A DNA stretch of 64,000 bases from an uncultured Clostridia bacterium (GTDB lineage: Bacteria > Bacillota > Clostridia > TANB77 > CAG-508), in the NCBI GenBank assembly GCA_934119935.1, contig CAKOSX010000003.1:62001-126000 (forward strand), written 5' to 3'. Shown piece after piece: positions 18,822 to 27,525 of the stretch. The position numbers were made by a program, and so were the translations under genes. Within the stretch, counting starts at the first letter, position 1, and every line of letters begins with the position of its first letter. The notes beneath the pieces are model-generated. The model ran no database searches. It had not been told where the DNA came from and saw only the letters and a program-made list of their open reading frames with translations.

Positions 18822-19493
18822 ATGCTAAAAGATAAGTATAATATGACAACAGAAGAAAATGTTTTATATGCCAAAAGAAATATAGTAGACTCTATTTGGA
18901 AAAGCGCTAATCTAGAAGGTATCCCTGTTACATTTCCGGAGACCCAAGCAATATATGACGGTGCCAATGTTGGTCATTTAAGAATAGACGAAATTCAAGC
19001 AATAAATAATCTAAAACATGCATGGCAATTTGTAATCTATAGTATAAATGCATCTATAGATTTGAAATTTATACAGAGTATACATGCATTTGTTGGCTCA
19101 AACATTGTAGAACAGCCTGGAGAACTTAGAAAATATGATGTATCTATGGGTGGTACAAAATGGAAACCAGAGTTACCTACTACTGAAAAAATGAATAACT
19201 TAATAGAAGAATATAAAAATTCTTTAAGTACAAATGCAACAGATGCAATATTAACTTTCGTGTGCAAACTAATGAAAATGCAGGCTTTCAATGATGGAAA
19301 TAAAAGAACTTCAATGTTAGTTGCTAATCATGAGTTGATAAAAAATGGAAAAGGAATCCTTTCTATTGCTGACGAAGATAAAATTGAATTTGGCACTAGA
19401 CTAATAAAATATTACGAAAATGAAGAAAAAATAGAAGAATTAAAACAATTGTTGTATGCAAAATGTTTAGATGGGGTAAATTCAAATATTTAA
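18822..19493 (+). CDS. Fic/Doc-fold protein with His-to-Gln substitution in the catalytic motif
   Basis: A 223-aa Fic-domain protein. The N-terminal part carries an (S/T)xxxE(G/N)-type inhibitory motif, S28-A-N-L-E32-G33. The Fic loop reads Q154-A-F-N-D-G-N-K-R-T against the consensus HxFx(D/E)GNxR, so the catalytic His is Gln. Canonical Fic proteins AMPylate target proteins and Doc phosphorylates EF-Tu; both need that His, so this copy is probably inactive for that chemistry or has another role. The frame is otherwise intact, with AAGGAG at 8-nt spacing and a consensus promoter, so it is not an obvious pseudogene. It stands alone between the CmpB-like gene and tRNA-Arg. Confidence 0.85.
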   Translation: MLKDKYNMTTEENVLYAKRNIVDSIWKSANLEGIPVTFPETQAIYDGANVGHLRIDEIQAINNLKHAWQFVIYSINASIDLKFIQSIHAFVGSNIVEQPGELRKYDVSMGGTKWKPELPTTEKMNNLIEEYKNSLSTNATDAILTFVCKLMKMQAFNDGNKRTSMLVANHELIKNGKGILSIADEDKIEFGTRLIKYYENEEKIEELKQLLYAKCLDGVNSNI

Positions 19494-19569
19494 TTTACCC
19501 TATAAATAATATTTTTCTTTACAAATCCATAAAAAAATCATACATTTTTCAGATATTTTCAAAATTTGG

Positions 19570-19598
19570 TTGACAAATGGCATTTTTAGCATTATAAT
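19570..19598 (+). promoter_or_regulatory. Promoter of tRNA-Arg(TCT)
   Basis: TTGACA (19570-19575), 17-nt spacer, TATAAT (19593-19598): perfect consensus. Confidence 0.85.
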
Positions 19599-19611
19599 TG
19601 TTATTGCACTT

Positions 19612-19688
19612 GGGTCAATAGCTCAGTTGGATAGAGCATACGCCTTCTAAGCGTAGGGTCGGGGGTTCGAATCCCTCTTGTCCCACCA
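19612..19688 (+). tRNA. tRNA-Arg (TCT)
   Basis: A cloverleaf with encoded CCA. The anticodon loop CTTCTAA gives TCT, which reads AGA, the main Arg codon at this base composition. The acceptor stem GGGTCAA/TTGTCCC has a U4-U69 mismatch; all other stems pair. Confidence 0.93.
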
Positions 19689-19694
19689 AAACTG

Positions 19695-19724
19695 GCAATA
19701 TCTTTTAAAGATATTGCTTTTTTG
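19695..19724 (+). terminator. Terminator of tRNA-Arg(TCT)
   Basis: GCAATATCTTT and AAAGATATTGC stem followed by a T-run. Perfect 11-bp arms. Confidence 0.85.
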
Positions 19725-19769
19725 TTTATATTTCATAATATTAAAGTTTATAATATATGGAGAAAAATA

Positions 19770-20414
19770 ATGGAAAATAAGAAAAGTCTAAAAAATATAT
19801 TAGAATGGATTAATTGTATAATAATTGCAATAATTTTAGCACTTTTATTTAGGTACTATATAGGTACACCAACCGTAGTAAAAAAATCATCAATGTATCC
19901 TACATTAGCAGAAAATCAAAGGCTATTATTAAACAGATGGGTAAGAACAGCAAAGAAATTACCAAACAGAGGTGATATTATAACTTTTGAAAAGCCTAGT
20001 AAAATAAGCTATACTAATGATGAATTAGATGAGTTAAACCCAATAGCCAAATATGAATATGATTCCAAAAATCTAATAGAAAAGTTTTCATATTACGTTT
20101 TAGATATAAACAAAGAAAGTTATATAAAGAGAATAATTGCATTACCCGGCGAACATGTTGTGATTAAAGATGGTAAAGTATATATAAATAACGAAGAATT
20201 AAAGGAAAATTATTTGCAAGATGGTGTCCAAACAGAACTTAAGCACGGAATTGGATTTGACGATTTTATTGTTCCAGAAAACTGTATATTTGCTATGGGT
20301 GATAATAGAGCCGGAAGTATGGATTGCAGAGATTTTGGTTGCATTCCATTAGAAAAAATTGAAGGTACCGTGTGGATTCGAATATTTCCATTCAACAAAT
20401 TCGGAAAGATTTAA
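19770..20414 (+). CDS. lepB: Signal peptidase I
   Basis: A 214-aa membrane-anchored serine protease that removes signal peptides on the outer face of the membrane. A helix at about 12-32 is followed by the catalytic-Ser box (KSSMYPTL), the catalytic-Lys box (YIKRIIALPGEHV) and the GDNRAGSMDCRDFG box; all S26 family signatures are intact. The start is an internal ATG with GGAG 8 nt upstream. Upstream codons of the frame (from 19722) overlap the tRNA terminator and lack a ribosome site. The product serves the many secreted proteins in this window. No promoter is obvious between the tRNA terminator and the start. Confidence 0.92.
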   Translation: MENKKSLKNILEWINCIIIAIILALLFRYYIGTPTVVKKSSMYPTLAENQRLLLNRWVRTAKKLPNRGDIITFEKPSKISYTNDELDELNPIAKYEYDSKNLIEKFSYYVLDINKESYIKRIIALPGEHVVIKDGKVYINNEELKENYLQDGVQTELKHGIGFDDFIVPENCIFAMGDNRAGSMDCRDFGCIPLEKIEGTVWIRIFPFNKFGKI

Positions 20415-20429
20415 AGAAATAAATAATAA

Positions 20430-20472
20430 AAAAGAATTAGGATAGCTTACTAAGTTATCTTAATTCTTTTAT
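20430..20472. terminator. Bidirectional terminator after lepB
   Basis: AAAAGAATTA...TAATTCTTTT arms with an inner GATA/TATC stem. It serves lepB and the convergent DUF1287 gene. Confidence 0.8.
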
Positions 20473-20512
20473 CATTAGTAATTTTTCTCTATTTCATGAT
20501 TATAGGATATAT

Positions 20513-21169
20513 TTAACTAATTCTATAATGCCCTATTATATAATCTTGCCCATACAGTTCTAAAACATCCTCCTCATAATTCACTTGTAATGGATTTGCA
20601 TGATGTATTAAAAGTGGAATACCCTTTTTATTTCTTTTGTCTGATATTATTCCTATATGGTCTTTAAATACTATTATATCTCCACCTTGCCATTCCTTTA
20701 TTTGTGATAAATCCGTTGTAAGTGCAATATGATTATTTCTAAAATATATATCAAGATTTCTTACTCTTCTAAAGTCAATATTTTTATCAACAGTTTCAAT
20801 GTTGTATTTTTCTCTGTTATTATGAATATCTTCGTTTACTAATTCCATTAAGTCATATCCTGCATCTTTTAGTCCAAATGCAACAACATCTGTACAAACA
20901 CCATACTCATCATTTGGATATCCTGTTTCATAATATTTACTTTTATATTTAGGATTTCTAGAAATATAATTTCTTACATTACTCAGTATATCTGTTTGAT
21001 CATCTATTCCATCATTGTCTTTATCAATATTACTAACATAAGTTTCAATCTTAAAATCCTCATTAGTATATTGTTTATGTAGAATACTGTTATATAAATA
21101 TAATAGTAAAACAGTAATTAAAATTATAATAATACCTATTATTATAAATACTAACCTTTTCTTATTCAT
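20513..21169 (-). CDS. DUF1287 family secreted protein
   Basis: A 218-aa protein with an N-terminal anchor (about 5-27) and a mature domain matching DUF1287. Features are a DKDNDGIDD Ca-binding-like loop, GYPxDEYGVCTDVV with a conserved Cys, and downstream His residues in DHIGIIS and IHHANP. The Cys/His arrangement resembles the NlpC/P60-like fold, so a cysteine hydrolase activity is possible; none is proven for the family. A fragment of this gene is duplicated at 28761-28831. Followed on the minus strand side by the Ig-like gene upstream (45-nt gap), so the two may be cotranscribed. Confidence 0.8.
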   Translation of the reverse strand: MNKKRLVFIIIGIIIILITVLLLYLYNSILHKQYTNEDFKIETYVSNIDKDNDGIDDQTDILSNVRNYISRNPKYKSKYYETGYPNDEYGVCTDVVAFGLKDAGYDLMELVNEDIHNNREKYNIETVDKNIDFRRVRNLDIYFRNNHIALTTDLSQIKEWQGGDIIVFKDHIGIISDKRNKKGIPLLIHHANPLQVNYEEDVLELYGQDYIIGHYRIS

Positions 21170-21214
21170 TATTTACTCCTACCACCTACTACTCAGCTTA
21201 TAATTTCTCGCTAA

Positions 21215-21883
21215 CTATTTAATCTCAAATTCAGTTGAATAAATATCAGTTTTTTTACCATTTTCAAAAAATACAGTCTTTATAACTCTATAAGTTCCTT
21301 TTTCTAATTCTCCATAAGTGTTTTCTAGATTCAATTTTTTTGTTGTTTGGCTATTTGCTTTGATTATATAAGCTATATCATTCCAAACTGTATTTGGTAA
21401 ATAGTCTAAATATTTCCATTCTCCATTTATGTTTTTTTGAATTTTATACTCTTCTCCATATCCTATTTCATTGTCATTATTATTTATAATTATTATTGAA
21501 ACACTGGTAGGTTTTATCGTAGTACTATCAACTTTCATTATAACATTTTCTGAATCACTATTATTTTCTTCATTCGTTGATAAATTCTCTTCAAATTTCT
21601 TTTCATACGCCTTTATTTCTTCTTCAAAATCATTATAATCCATAAACCATGTTCCAATTTTTATATCATCAAATCCAGCTATTGTGTGGAAGTCTATTAC
21701 TTTATAACCTAAACCAAAATATTCTATTGTACCGCCGTCCATTATTCCTCCAGCTGGACTTTGTATACAAAAAATAGGCTTTTTCTGATTTTTCACTCTA
21801 TTATAATCTACTGTAAAAAATACAATTCCTAAAACAACTATTATCCCTAAAATACCAACAACTACTTTTAAAATTTTTTTCAT
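21215..21883 (-). CDS. Membrane-anchored protein with C-terminal Ig-like (Big_14-type) domain
   Basis: From the chosen ATG the protein is 222 aa: one membrane helix near the N-terminus, a short central part containing SPAGGIMDGG, and a C-terminal beta domain (about 125-222). The pattern YGEEYKIQKNINGEWKYLD...GTYRVIKT is typical of the small bacterial Ig-like domain seen in Clostridia membrane proteins. Function unknown. Start moved to the ATG at codon 4 because AAAGGTG lies 6 nt before it. Located just downstream of an ECF anti-sigma gene, so it could belong to that regulon. A piece of this gene is also duplicated near 28.8 kb. Confidence 0.65.
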   Translation of the reverse strand: MKKILKVVVGILGIIVVLGIVFFTVDYNRVKNQKKPIFCIQSPAGGIMDGGTIEYFGLGYKVIDFHTIAGFDDIKIGTWFMDYNDFEEEIKAYEKKFEENLSTNEENNSDSENVIMKVDSTTIKPTSVSIIIINNNDNEIGYGEEYKIQKNINGEWKYLDYLPNTVWNDIAYIIKANSQTTKKLNLENTYGELEKGTYRVIKTVFFENGKKTDIYSTEFEIK

Positions 21884-21975
21884 AAGCATCACCTTTCATT
21901 CTACAATTTAATCTCAGCAATATTTTTCCGCCAAACTACTAAATGGTAATTTGTTGCGATAATTATATTATAATA

Positions 21976-22010
21976 CAAAAGATAGATAATTTTCAAATTA
22001 TTATCTATCT
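21976..22010 (-). terminator. Terminator of the first ECF sigma/anti-sigma operon
   Basis: AGATAGATAAT and ATTATCTATCT arms followed on the minus strand by TTTT. Confidence 0.7.
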
Positions 22011-22042
22011 TCATTCATAGTCTATTACTCATCTTTTAAATA

Positions 22043-22891
22043 TTATTCATTTATTGTATTCACAGTTATATCTGGCCTTATAATATCACTATCTGTTACT
22101 ATGTTAAATTTATAATCATAATCAACTACCATATCAGTTTGTCTGTTTATCTCTTTATTTGATTTTTCTATATCTCTAACTGCAAAGCCTGTTTCTTTAT
22201 CTATATACCTTTCATAACTACTTCCTTTAATAACATAACACTCTTTTCCATTACAATATGTAGATTCAATTCCTGTTATAAGTGCATATTGAAGATTTGC
22301 AAAAAATCCATCTGACACATAAGTTACAGGTGCTATATTTCCTCCTAGCATTTTTTTAGAATCTAGCACGTTCTTTTTGCCACCTGCCTCTGTAACAGTA
22401 AATTGCTCATTGCCTTTTTTATAATAAGTTATTTTTTGAATTTCATTGCCATTAACCATTCTCGTAAATGTCGTCAAATAGTCTTTGCCTTTATTATAGC
22501 TTTCTGTTATAGTTAAGGTATCTCCCTGATAAGAATATAATCTTGCATAGTAATTATCATATGCCTGATTTTCATTTGCTTTTTCAGAAAGTGAAGTCAT
22601 TATAATTGTCCTTCTTGTTATTACTATCACATATATCACCACTATAAACAATAATATAGTTTTTAATAATTTCATTTTCTTACTATATTTTTTTATGTAC
22701 TTAACTTCTCTTTCATCTCTTTTTGTGGTATTTACTTTAAAATCTTTTTTCATGTTTTCAAAAATCTTTTGGCACTCATTGCATTCCTTTAAATGTTCAT
22801 CAATGAACTTATTTGTTTCTTCATTTGTTAAATTCTCAATATAATTTGGTAATAAATCTTGAACAATTTTGCAATTTTTTTTCTCCTTCAT
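22043..22891 (-). CDS. Anti-sigma factor, zinc-finger (zf-HC2) type
   Basis: A 282-aa protein. The cytoplasmic N-terminus has the anti-sigma zinc motif H-x3-C-x2-C (EHLKECNECQ) after CKIVQDLLPNYIENL. One membrane helix follows (about 75-95), then an extracellular domain. This is the RsiW/ZAS plan: it holds the ECF sigma factor at the membrane until a signal releases it. The ATG (22891) is one nucleotide after the sigma stop codon, with GGAGG inside the end of the sigma gene, so translation is coupled. A TTG at 22900 in the same frame is too close to that site to be the start. Confidence 0.88.
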   Translation of the reverse strand: MKEKKNCKIVQDLLPNYIENLTNEETNKFIDEHLKECNECQKIFENMKKDFKVNTTKRDEREVKYIKKYSKKMKLLKTILLFIVVIYVIVITRRTIIMTSLSEKANENQAYDNYYARLYSYQGDTLTITESYNKGKDYLTTFTRMVNGNEIQKITYYKKGNEQFTVTEAGGKKNVLDSKKMLGGNIAPVTYVSDGFFANLQYALITGIESTYCNGKECYVIKGSSYERYIDKETGFAVRDIEKSNKEINRQTDMVVDYDYKFNIVTDSDIIRPDITVNTINE

Positions 22892-22892
22892 A

Positions 22893-23369
22893 TTAATCAA
22901 CCTCCTTCAATTGATTTTTTCCTCGATAAAAAGTTACTCTAGCCCAGTTTTCTGTTTGATTCAAAATAACTCCTATTTCTTTAAAACTAAGTTCTCCAGT
23001 TATCCTTAAATAAATTACTTCTCGTGTTTTTTCATCTAACTTTTGCATTTTTTTATACAATAATATTTTTTCTTCATTAGAAATAACTTTTTCTTCAGTT
23101 GTATCATTTGTTTGTATTTCTAGCATTTCTTTTTCAATGCTCACGATCTTTTTGTTCTTTTTGTATTGGTTATACCATAAATTTTTAGCAATTTGGCATA
23201 GCCAAACTGATATTTTGCATTCCCCTTTATAAGTATCAATATTTTTAACTGCTTTACAAAAAGTTTCTTGTGTTAGTTCTTCAGAAACATCATTATCATG
23301 AGTTAAACAGAATAAGAATTTGTTAACAGTTTCAAAATATTGTTCATATATTTGTTCCATATCCTGCAT
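22893..23369 (-). CDS. ECF-type RNA polymerase sigma factor
   Basis: A 158-aa sigma-70 family factor with region 2 (VSEELTQETFCKAVKN and the following VWLCQIAKNLWYN) and region 4 (LRITGELSFKEIGVILNQTENWARVTFYRG). There is no region 3, as in ECF factors. The ATG at 23369 is preferred over 23378 because AAAGGAGG ends directly against the latter but lies 9 nt before the former. It forms a two-gene operon with its anti-sigma factor. An ECF-like promoter upstream suggests autoregulation. A paralogous pair lies at 28969-30415 on the other strand. Confidence 0.9.
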   Translation of the reverse strand: MQDMEQIYEQYFETVNKFLFCLTHDNDVSEELTQETFCKAVKNIDTYKGECKISVWLCQIAKNLWYNQYKKNKKIVSIEKEMLEIQTNDTTEEKVISNEEKILLYKKMQKLDEKTREVIYLRITGELSFKEIGVILNQTENWARVTFYRGKNQLKEVD

Positions 23370-23391
23370 AACTTTCATCCTCCTTTACATA

Positions 23392-23420
23392 TATGACAAT
23401 TGAAATTACAATTTGTTACA
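23392..23420 (-). promoter_or_regulatory. Possible ECF autoregulated promoter
   Basis: Minus strand TGTAAC (23420-23415), 16-nt spacer, TGTCATA (23398-23392), just before the sigma ribosome site. It resembles the ECF pattern (xxxAAC then CGTC) and the element upstream of the second sigma gene. Confidence 0.4.
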
Positions 23421-23614
23421 AAATTTTCTAAATTTTTTTATTTTTCATGAAAATATAATTAAAGTTTCAGTTATATATTTTTATTAAATTTCTATAAATA
23501 AAAAATGACCCAAGGCTTCGAAAGTTTCTTGGATACCGCTCATATATATATTAACATTTTTTCTCAATTACAAGCTTTTTATGACATTTCACATATATTT
23601 TTATTTTCTATGTT

Positions 23615-25804
23615 TTACCTTTCTATTCCTTTAGATTTTTTTCTATCATTTGATTGTTCATGTTGTGTTTTTTCATATTTAGCTCTTAACATATCGAATA
23701 TTTGCTGTTCTTCTGTACTTAAATGTTTAGCTCTTGATTTAATTGATAAAACTTGCATTTGTTTTCTTTCCTCAATTTCTTTTTGTGTTTGAACAACCTC
23801 AGAAGTAGTAACATCACTGTTTGAAAGTTCTCTCCTTAAAAAACTAAATTCTAACTTCTTTTGTTGGGTAAATTTTTCATTATTCTCAGCCTTTGCTTCT
23901 TCACTTGCTTTTCTTTTTTTATCATCTGCTTGGTATCTAGCGTATTCTTCCTCCTGCTTCATTTTTTCTACTTGTTCATCTGTTATTCCCATTTCTTGTT
24001 TTAACACTGGTCCATCTGAATCTCTAACAGTACTGCTTGCTACATCTATTTCTCCTTGTGTTTTTGGAAATTTAGGTAATGTATTCATACCCCTATTAAG
24101 CATAGATTCTTTTTTTAATTTTGACATGTATGAATCTTTATCATTAAAATCTCTCTTCATTTGTTTCAATGTGGACTCTATACTTGGAACAGATGAAAAT
24201 TCCTCTAAGTAATTTCTTCCCGTTGGATTCAAATTTTTGTTATTTGTCAATAGTTGTGCTGCTTTTAGAAGTTGAGCCATAGCAGATACCTGTTTTTCTG
24301 AATATTGTCTTTTAAACTCCCCTCCTGCCGTTTCTACCAAATTACCATCCAAATTTGCTGTAAGCATAACGTTTAAGCCATTAGTCCTTATTATTTCTTG
24401 TACCCTTTGAATGTCCCTAGTTTCATGATTTTTTCTAGCCTCATATTGATGTTCCGTTTCAGTATTATTATAAGCATGTATAAAGCCTTTTACAAACCTC
24501 ATCTTATTTTCTGAGCCATCACTTCTTAATGAATTTTCTGGTTGTTTTGTTTGCGAATCAATCGCTTGTTCCTCTTTTTGCTCTGGTAACGTAACTTCTT
24601 GTTTCAATTGGTTTACTCTCTCTTGAATTGAGTCCAAAATTTGTATGTGTTCCATACTTTTTCTTATTGATTCATCTTGACTTGAAATAGTATTATTGTA
24701 AAATGAATTTATTATTTCATTCATTTTACTTAAGGTCTTAGGTGATGTATTTCCCTTTTTTATTGTATTTTCTACTTTTAATTCCAAACATTTAGCCAAT
24801 ACTGTGTCAAGTTTTAAACGGTCTTCTAACGAATCACTTGCTTTTATACTCTCAATTTGGTTTATTACATTTTCCCAAGCTGACTTATCATTGCCAAAGG
24901 CTTCTTGAAAAATTGTGTTATATTCTTTATTAAATTCAGCAAACATTCTATTTGGATCAAGATACATTCCAATAAAAGTTTCTTTAGGTCCCAACAATGC
25001 TTTTAATAGAACTCCATAATTTGTTATTGAACTATTACTACTTTCTACATTCTTTACTCTGTAATATGTGTTATTTTTATATACTATTTTAACTTGAGGC
25101 CTTGCTCCAGCCATTTCTAAAGATTCTGTTTCATTGAAAATCTCATTAAGATTATCAAATCCTGAAACTTCTCTATATGTTTGTACATCTTTATTTTTTC
25201 CAGAATAATGTAATCCACTATGTGTATACGTTTCTTGTGTTCCATAATCATTTCTAAATACACTTTCAGAATATTCATTAGTTTCATCTTTGTATTTTCC
25301 ATCTTTAGCTTTTCTTATTTCTTCAAATATTCTTTTATATCGGATATCAAAAAGCGCTTTACCACTATATTGAGTTTGTAATGCATGTTCAAACTCATGC
25401 ATAATGACTTTTTTTCTTGCAATGGCATCTAATTCTTTAAAGTCTTCACGTTCTGTATTTATACTACCTACTAATTGTTTTTCAATCAATGGCATATTAA
25501 AGCCTATTTCCATATAGTTTGGTTCAAATCCGCCCTTTTCAACTGAATTGGTCTTTAAATACACTTCCCAAACATTTCTAAAAAGTCTATTTAAGAAAAA
25601 ATCTTCCATTGAATATTTTCCATCTACAGGTTTTATTACATATTTATCATACCCATCCTGTTCAACTGGTATTGAAGTTATTGTAGCTGAATATTTTTTT
25701 ACCAGATTAGGAATTAATTCTTTTAGTATAGACGTAACTTCAGGTGTTATATTTATTGCTCTTGAATATGCATCTATATAATCATTGATTCTCTCTATAT
25801 TCAT
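23615..25804 (-). CDS. Large protein with N-terminal HExxH metallopeptidase-like domain
   Basis: A 729-aa protein with no signal peptide or membrane helix. A zinc-protease motif HEFEH is near residue 137 (VIMHEFEHALQ). About 80 residues later LNEIFNETESLEMA could supply the third (Glu) ligand as in gluzincins. The middle is helical (residues about 330-470). The last 150 residues are charged, Glu/Lys/Gln-rich and coiled-coil-like, with repeated 'EEYARYQADDKKRKASEEAK'-type composition. I do not recognise the family; substrate is unknown. It overlaps the preceding 149-aa gene by one base (TAATG), so the two are translationally coupled and probably work together. A toxin/partner or host-directed effector role would be speculation. 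Confidence 0.7.
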   Translation of the reverse strand: MNIERINDYIDAYSRAINITPEVTSILKELIPNLVKKYSATITSIPVEQDGYDKYVIKPVDGKYSMEDFFLNRLFRNVWEVYLKTNSVEKGGFEPNYMEIGFNMPLIEKQLVGSINTEREDFKELDAIARKKVIMHEFEHALQTQYSGKALFDIRYKRIFEEIRKAKDGKYKDETNEYSESVFRNDYGTQETYTHSGLHYSGKNKDVQTYREVSGFDNLNEIFNETESLEMAGARPQVKIVYKNNTYYRVKNVESSNSSITNYGVLLKALLGPKETFIGMYLDPNRMFAEFNKEYNTIFQEAFGNDKSAWENVINQIESIKASDSLEDRLKLDTVLAKCLELKVENTIKKGNTSPKTLSKMNEIINSFYNNTISSQDESIRKSMEHIQILDSIQERVNQLKQEVTLPEQKEEQAIDSQTKQPENSLRSDGSENKMRFVKGFIHAYNNTETEHQYEARKNHETRDIQRVQEIIRTNGLNVMLTANLDGNLVETAGGEFKRQYSEKQVSAMAQLLKAAQLLTNNKNLNPTGRNYLEEFSSVPSIESTLKQMKRDFNDKDSYMSKLKKESMLNRGMNTLPKFPKTQGEIDVASSTVRDSDGPVLKQEMGITDEQVEKMKQEEEYARYQADDKKRKASEEAKAENNEKFTQQKKLEFSFLRRELSNSDVTTSEVVQTQKEIEERKQMQVLSIKSRAKHLSTEEQQIFDMLRAKYEKTQHEQSNDRKKSKGIER

Positions 25805-26253
25805 TAGTTTTTCCTCCTAAACAAACTTTTTATCTTTGATATTATTTTTTGTATAAAATTCTGTTCTTTGTATTCAATTAAAGATACTTCTGTTTTATTT
25901 TCAGTATTTTCTATTTTGTTAAATAAATTATTTATATTATAATTCTCAGTTAATTCTTTTTCTTTTAATCTCTTTAGCTCTTCATTTTTTGCAAAACTAT
26001 CCAAGATTTCTTGTTTTTCTTCTTCACTGTCACACCAGTAATTTAAATTTAATATTGCAAGTAAAACAATCGTTTTTCTTTTGAGATTTTGTTTTTCTAA
26101 TGGAATATTAACGTCTATAATTGGATTATATTCTTTGTCCCTTTCTTCTTCAAAAAAGTCTATAATATTTTTAGGTACTCTTTCTCTATATTCATCTTCA
26201 ATCATATTTAATATCGCATAGACTTCTGAGTATGCAAAACTACTATTATCCAT
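25804..26253 (-). CDS. Unknown 149-aa partner of the HExxH protein
   Basis: I do not recognise this family. It starts MDNSSFAYSEVYAILNMI, continues with an acidic helical part (YRERVPKNIIDFFEEERD), a hydrophobic segment around LKRKTIVLLAILNLNYW, and ends in a basic tail (KIKSLFRRKN). There is no signal peptide. The start is the ATG at 26253 because AAAGGAG lies 8 nt upstream and would lie inside the coding region if 26274 were used. Its stop overlaps the next gene's start. Confidence 0.7.
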   Translation of the reverse strand: MDNSSFAYSEVYAILNMIEDEYRERVPKNIIDFFEEERDKEYNPIIDVNIPLEKQNLKRKTIVLLAILNLNYWCDSEEEKQEILDSFAKNEELKRLKEKELTENYNINNLFNKIENTENKTEVSLIEYKEQNFIQKIISKIKSLFRRKN

Positions 26254-26400
26254 TAAAAATACTCCTTTGTTCATTTTTTCACATTATATCATTAGGTAAT
26301 CTTACTGTAAAGAAAACACATGTAATAAATTGCTAATTTATTACTTAAACCACTTTCACAAATGAATTATAAAACAAATTTCATTTTTAATTTACTTTTA

Positions 26401-26429
26401 TTGACATTATTTTTATCTTTCAGTATAAT
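26401..26429 (+). promoter_or_regulatory. Promoter of the 26.5-27.5 kb gene pair
   Basis: TTGACA (26401-26406), 17-nt spacer, TATAAT (26424-26429): perfect consensus, about 28 nt before the ATG. Confidence 0.8.
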
Positions 26430-26456
26430 TTTTCTTAGAGAAAGGGGGATAAATTT

Positions 26457-26702
26457 ATGAATAAGTTAAGTAAGATATTGATAGCCATTATTGTTGTTTT
26501 GGTTATCGTAATAGCTGTAGTAACTTCTCAATACTTCAGCGAGAAAAAAACTGCAAAAGAGAATCTTCGTCAACTTGACATATCTTCTACAGAGTTAATG
26601 TTATTATATCAAAAATGTAATGAGGCTGGTAATATTGATGTAGATATGTCAGCCTTAAGAAATGAAGCAGAAGCACTAGTTAATAATAGAGACGTAAAAT
26701 GA
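26457..26702 (+). CDS. Small membrane-anchored protein, 81 aa
   Basis: One long hydrophobic helix (residues 6-25) is followed by a polar, mostly helical domain of about 55 residues ending in RDVK. No family recognised. A strong ribosome site (AAAGGGGG) and a consensus promoter make it a real gene. It is 38 nt upstream of another membrane-anchored gene and probably cotranscribed with it. Confidence 0.75.
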   Translation: MNKLSKILIAIIVVLVIVIAVVTSQYFSEKKTAKENLRQLDISSTELMLLYQKCNEAGNIDVDMSALRNEAEALVNNRDVK

Positions 26703-26740
26703 TTAACAACTAAGTTGATACTATGCAAGGAGAATAAATC

Positions 26741-27487
26741 ATGAAAAAAGTATTAAAAGTTTTAATTGTATTAATAATCATTTTTATTGTTATAATAGCT
26801 GGAATTTATTATTTTAAATCACATAGAAAATTAAAATTCACAATTACAGACATAGAAAATGATAGAATAACAGGTGCTTACTTGATTCCAGATCCACAAA
26901 TTGTTGAATATTCTTCATTCAACTTTTATGATGAAAATGGTCAAAAACTCGAATTTTCTGACTTATCTGTAGGTAATATAGTATATTGTGGAAATTCAAA
27001 AGATTACTGTTTTGAAAGAAACAAAATTAGTGAAATTGAAGATGATAGAATATCTCTTGATTCATTCTATTTGAATTATTATTCATTTAGGACTTCAAAT
27101 TTAAACAAAACAGCTTTAAAAAAATTACAAGTTGGAAACAGAATCGAAGTTACATGCTACGGAGACGAGCCAACTTACAGCATGCCTCACGGCATATTTT
27201 GGGTAGAATACTTAAACAATATAACAAATTTAAGAATTATTAATAATAATGAAGCCGAAGCAGATGCTATAGATAATCAGGATAATCTTATGCTTATAAA
27301 CGCAACTATCGAGGAAATACATGATGATTATTTAATGGTATCTTGTACGAATTCTCCTAAAATGATTAAGGTTATATATTCAAAGAATAACTTATCAAAT
27401 TTTAAAGAAAAACAAAAAATAGCAATATTCTTTGCTTCAACAAATACATCAACATTGGCAGATGTTAGAATAAAAATATTAGAATAA
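26741..27487 (+). CDS. Membrane-anchored protein of unknown function, 248 aa
   Basis: An N-terminal helix (about 5-24) anchors an extracellular domain of alternating short beta strands (FTITDIENDRITGAYL..., INATIEEIHDDYLMVSC...). The two halves look alike and each could be an OB-like barrel. No catalytic motif is visible. AAGGAG precedes the ATG. It shares layout with the nearby YobA-like protein at 32664, but not recognisable sequence. Confidence 0.7.
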   Translation: MKKVLKVLIVLIIIFIVIIAGIYYFKSHRKLKFTITDIENDRITGAYLIPDPQIVEYSSFNFYDENGQKLEFSDLSVGNIVYCGNSKDYCFERNKISEIEDDRISLDSFYLNYYSFRTSNLNKTALKKLQVGNRIEVTCYGDEPTYSMPHGIFWVEYLNNITNLRIINNNEAEADAIDNQDNLMLINATIEEIHDDYLMVSCTNSPKMIKVIYSKNNLSNFKEKQKIAIFFASTNTSTLADVRIKILE

Positions 27488-27490
27488 ATT

Positions 27491-27516
27491 AAAAAGGGGT
27501 AAAAAGCTCCTTTTTT
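27491..27516. terminator. Terminator between convergent genes
   Basis: AAAAGGGG pairs with CTCCTTTT (one G-U), followed by T-runs in both directions. Confidence 0.6.
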
Positions 27517-27525
27517 CATTTATAT

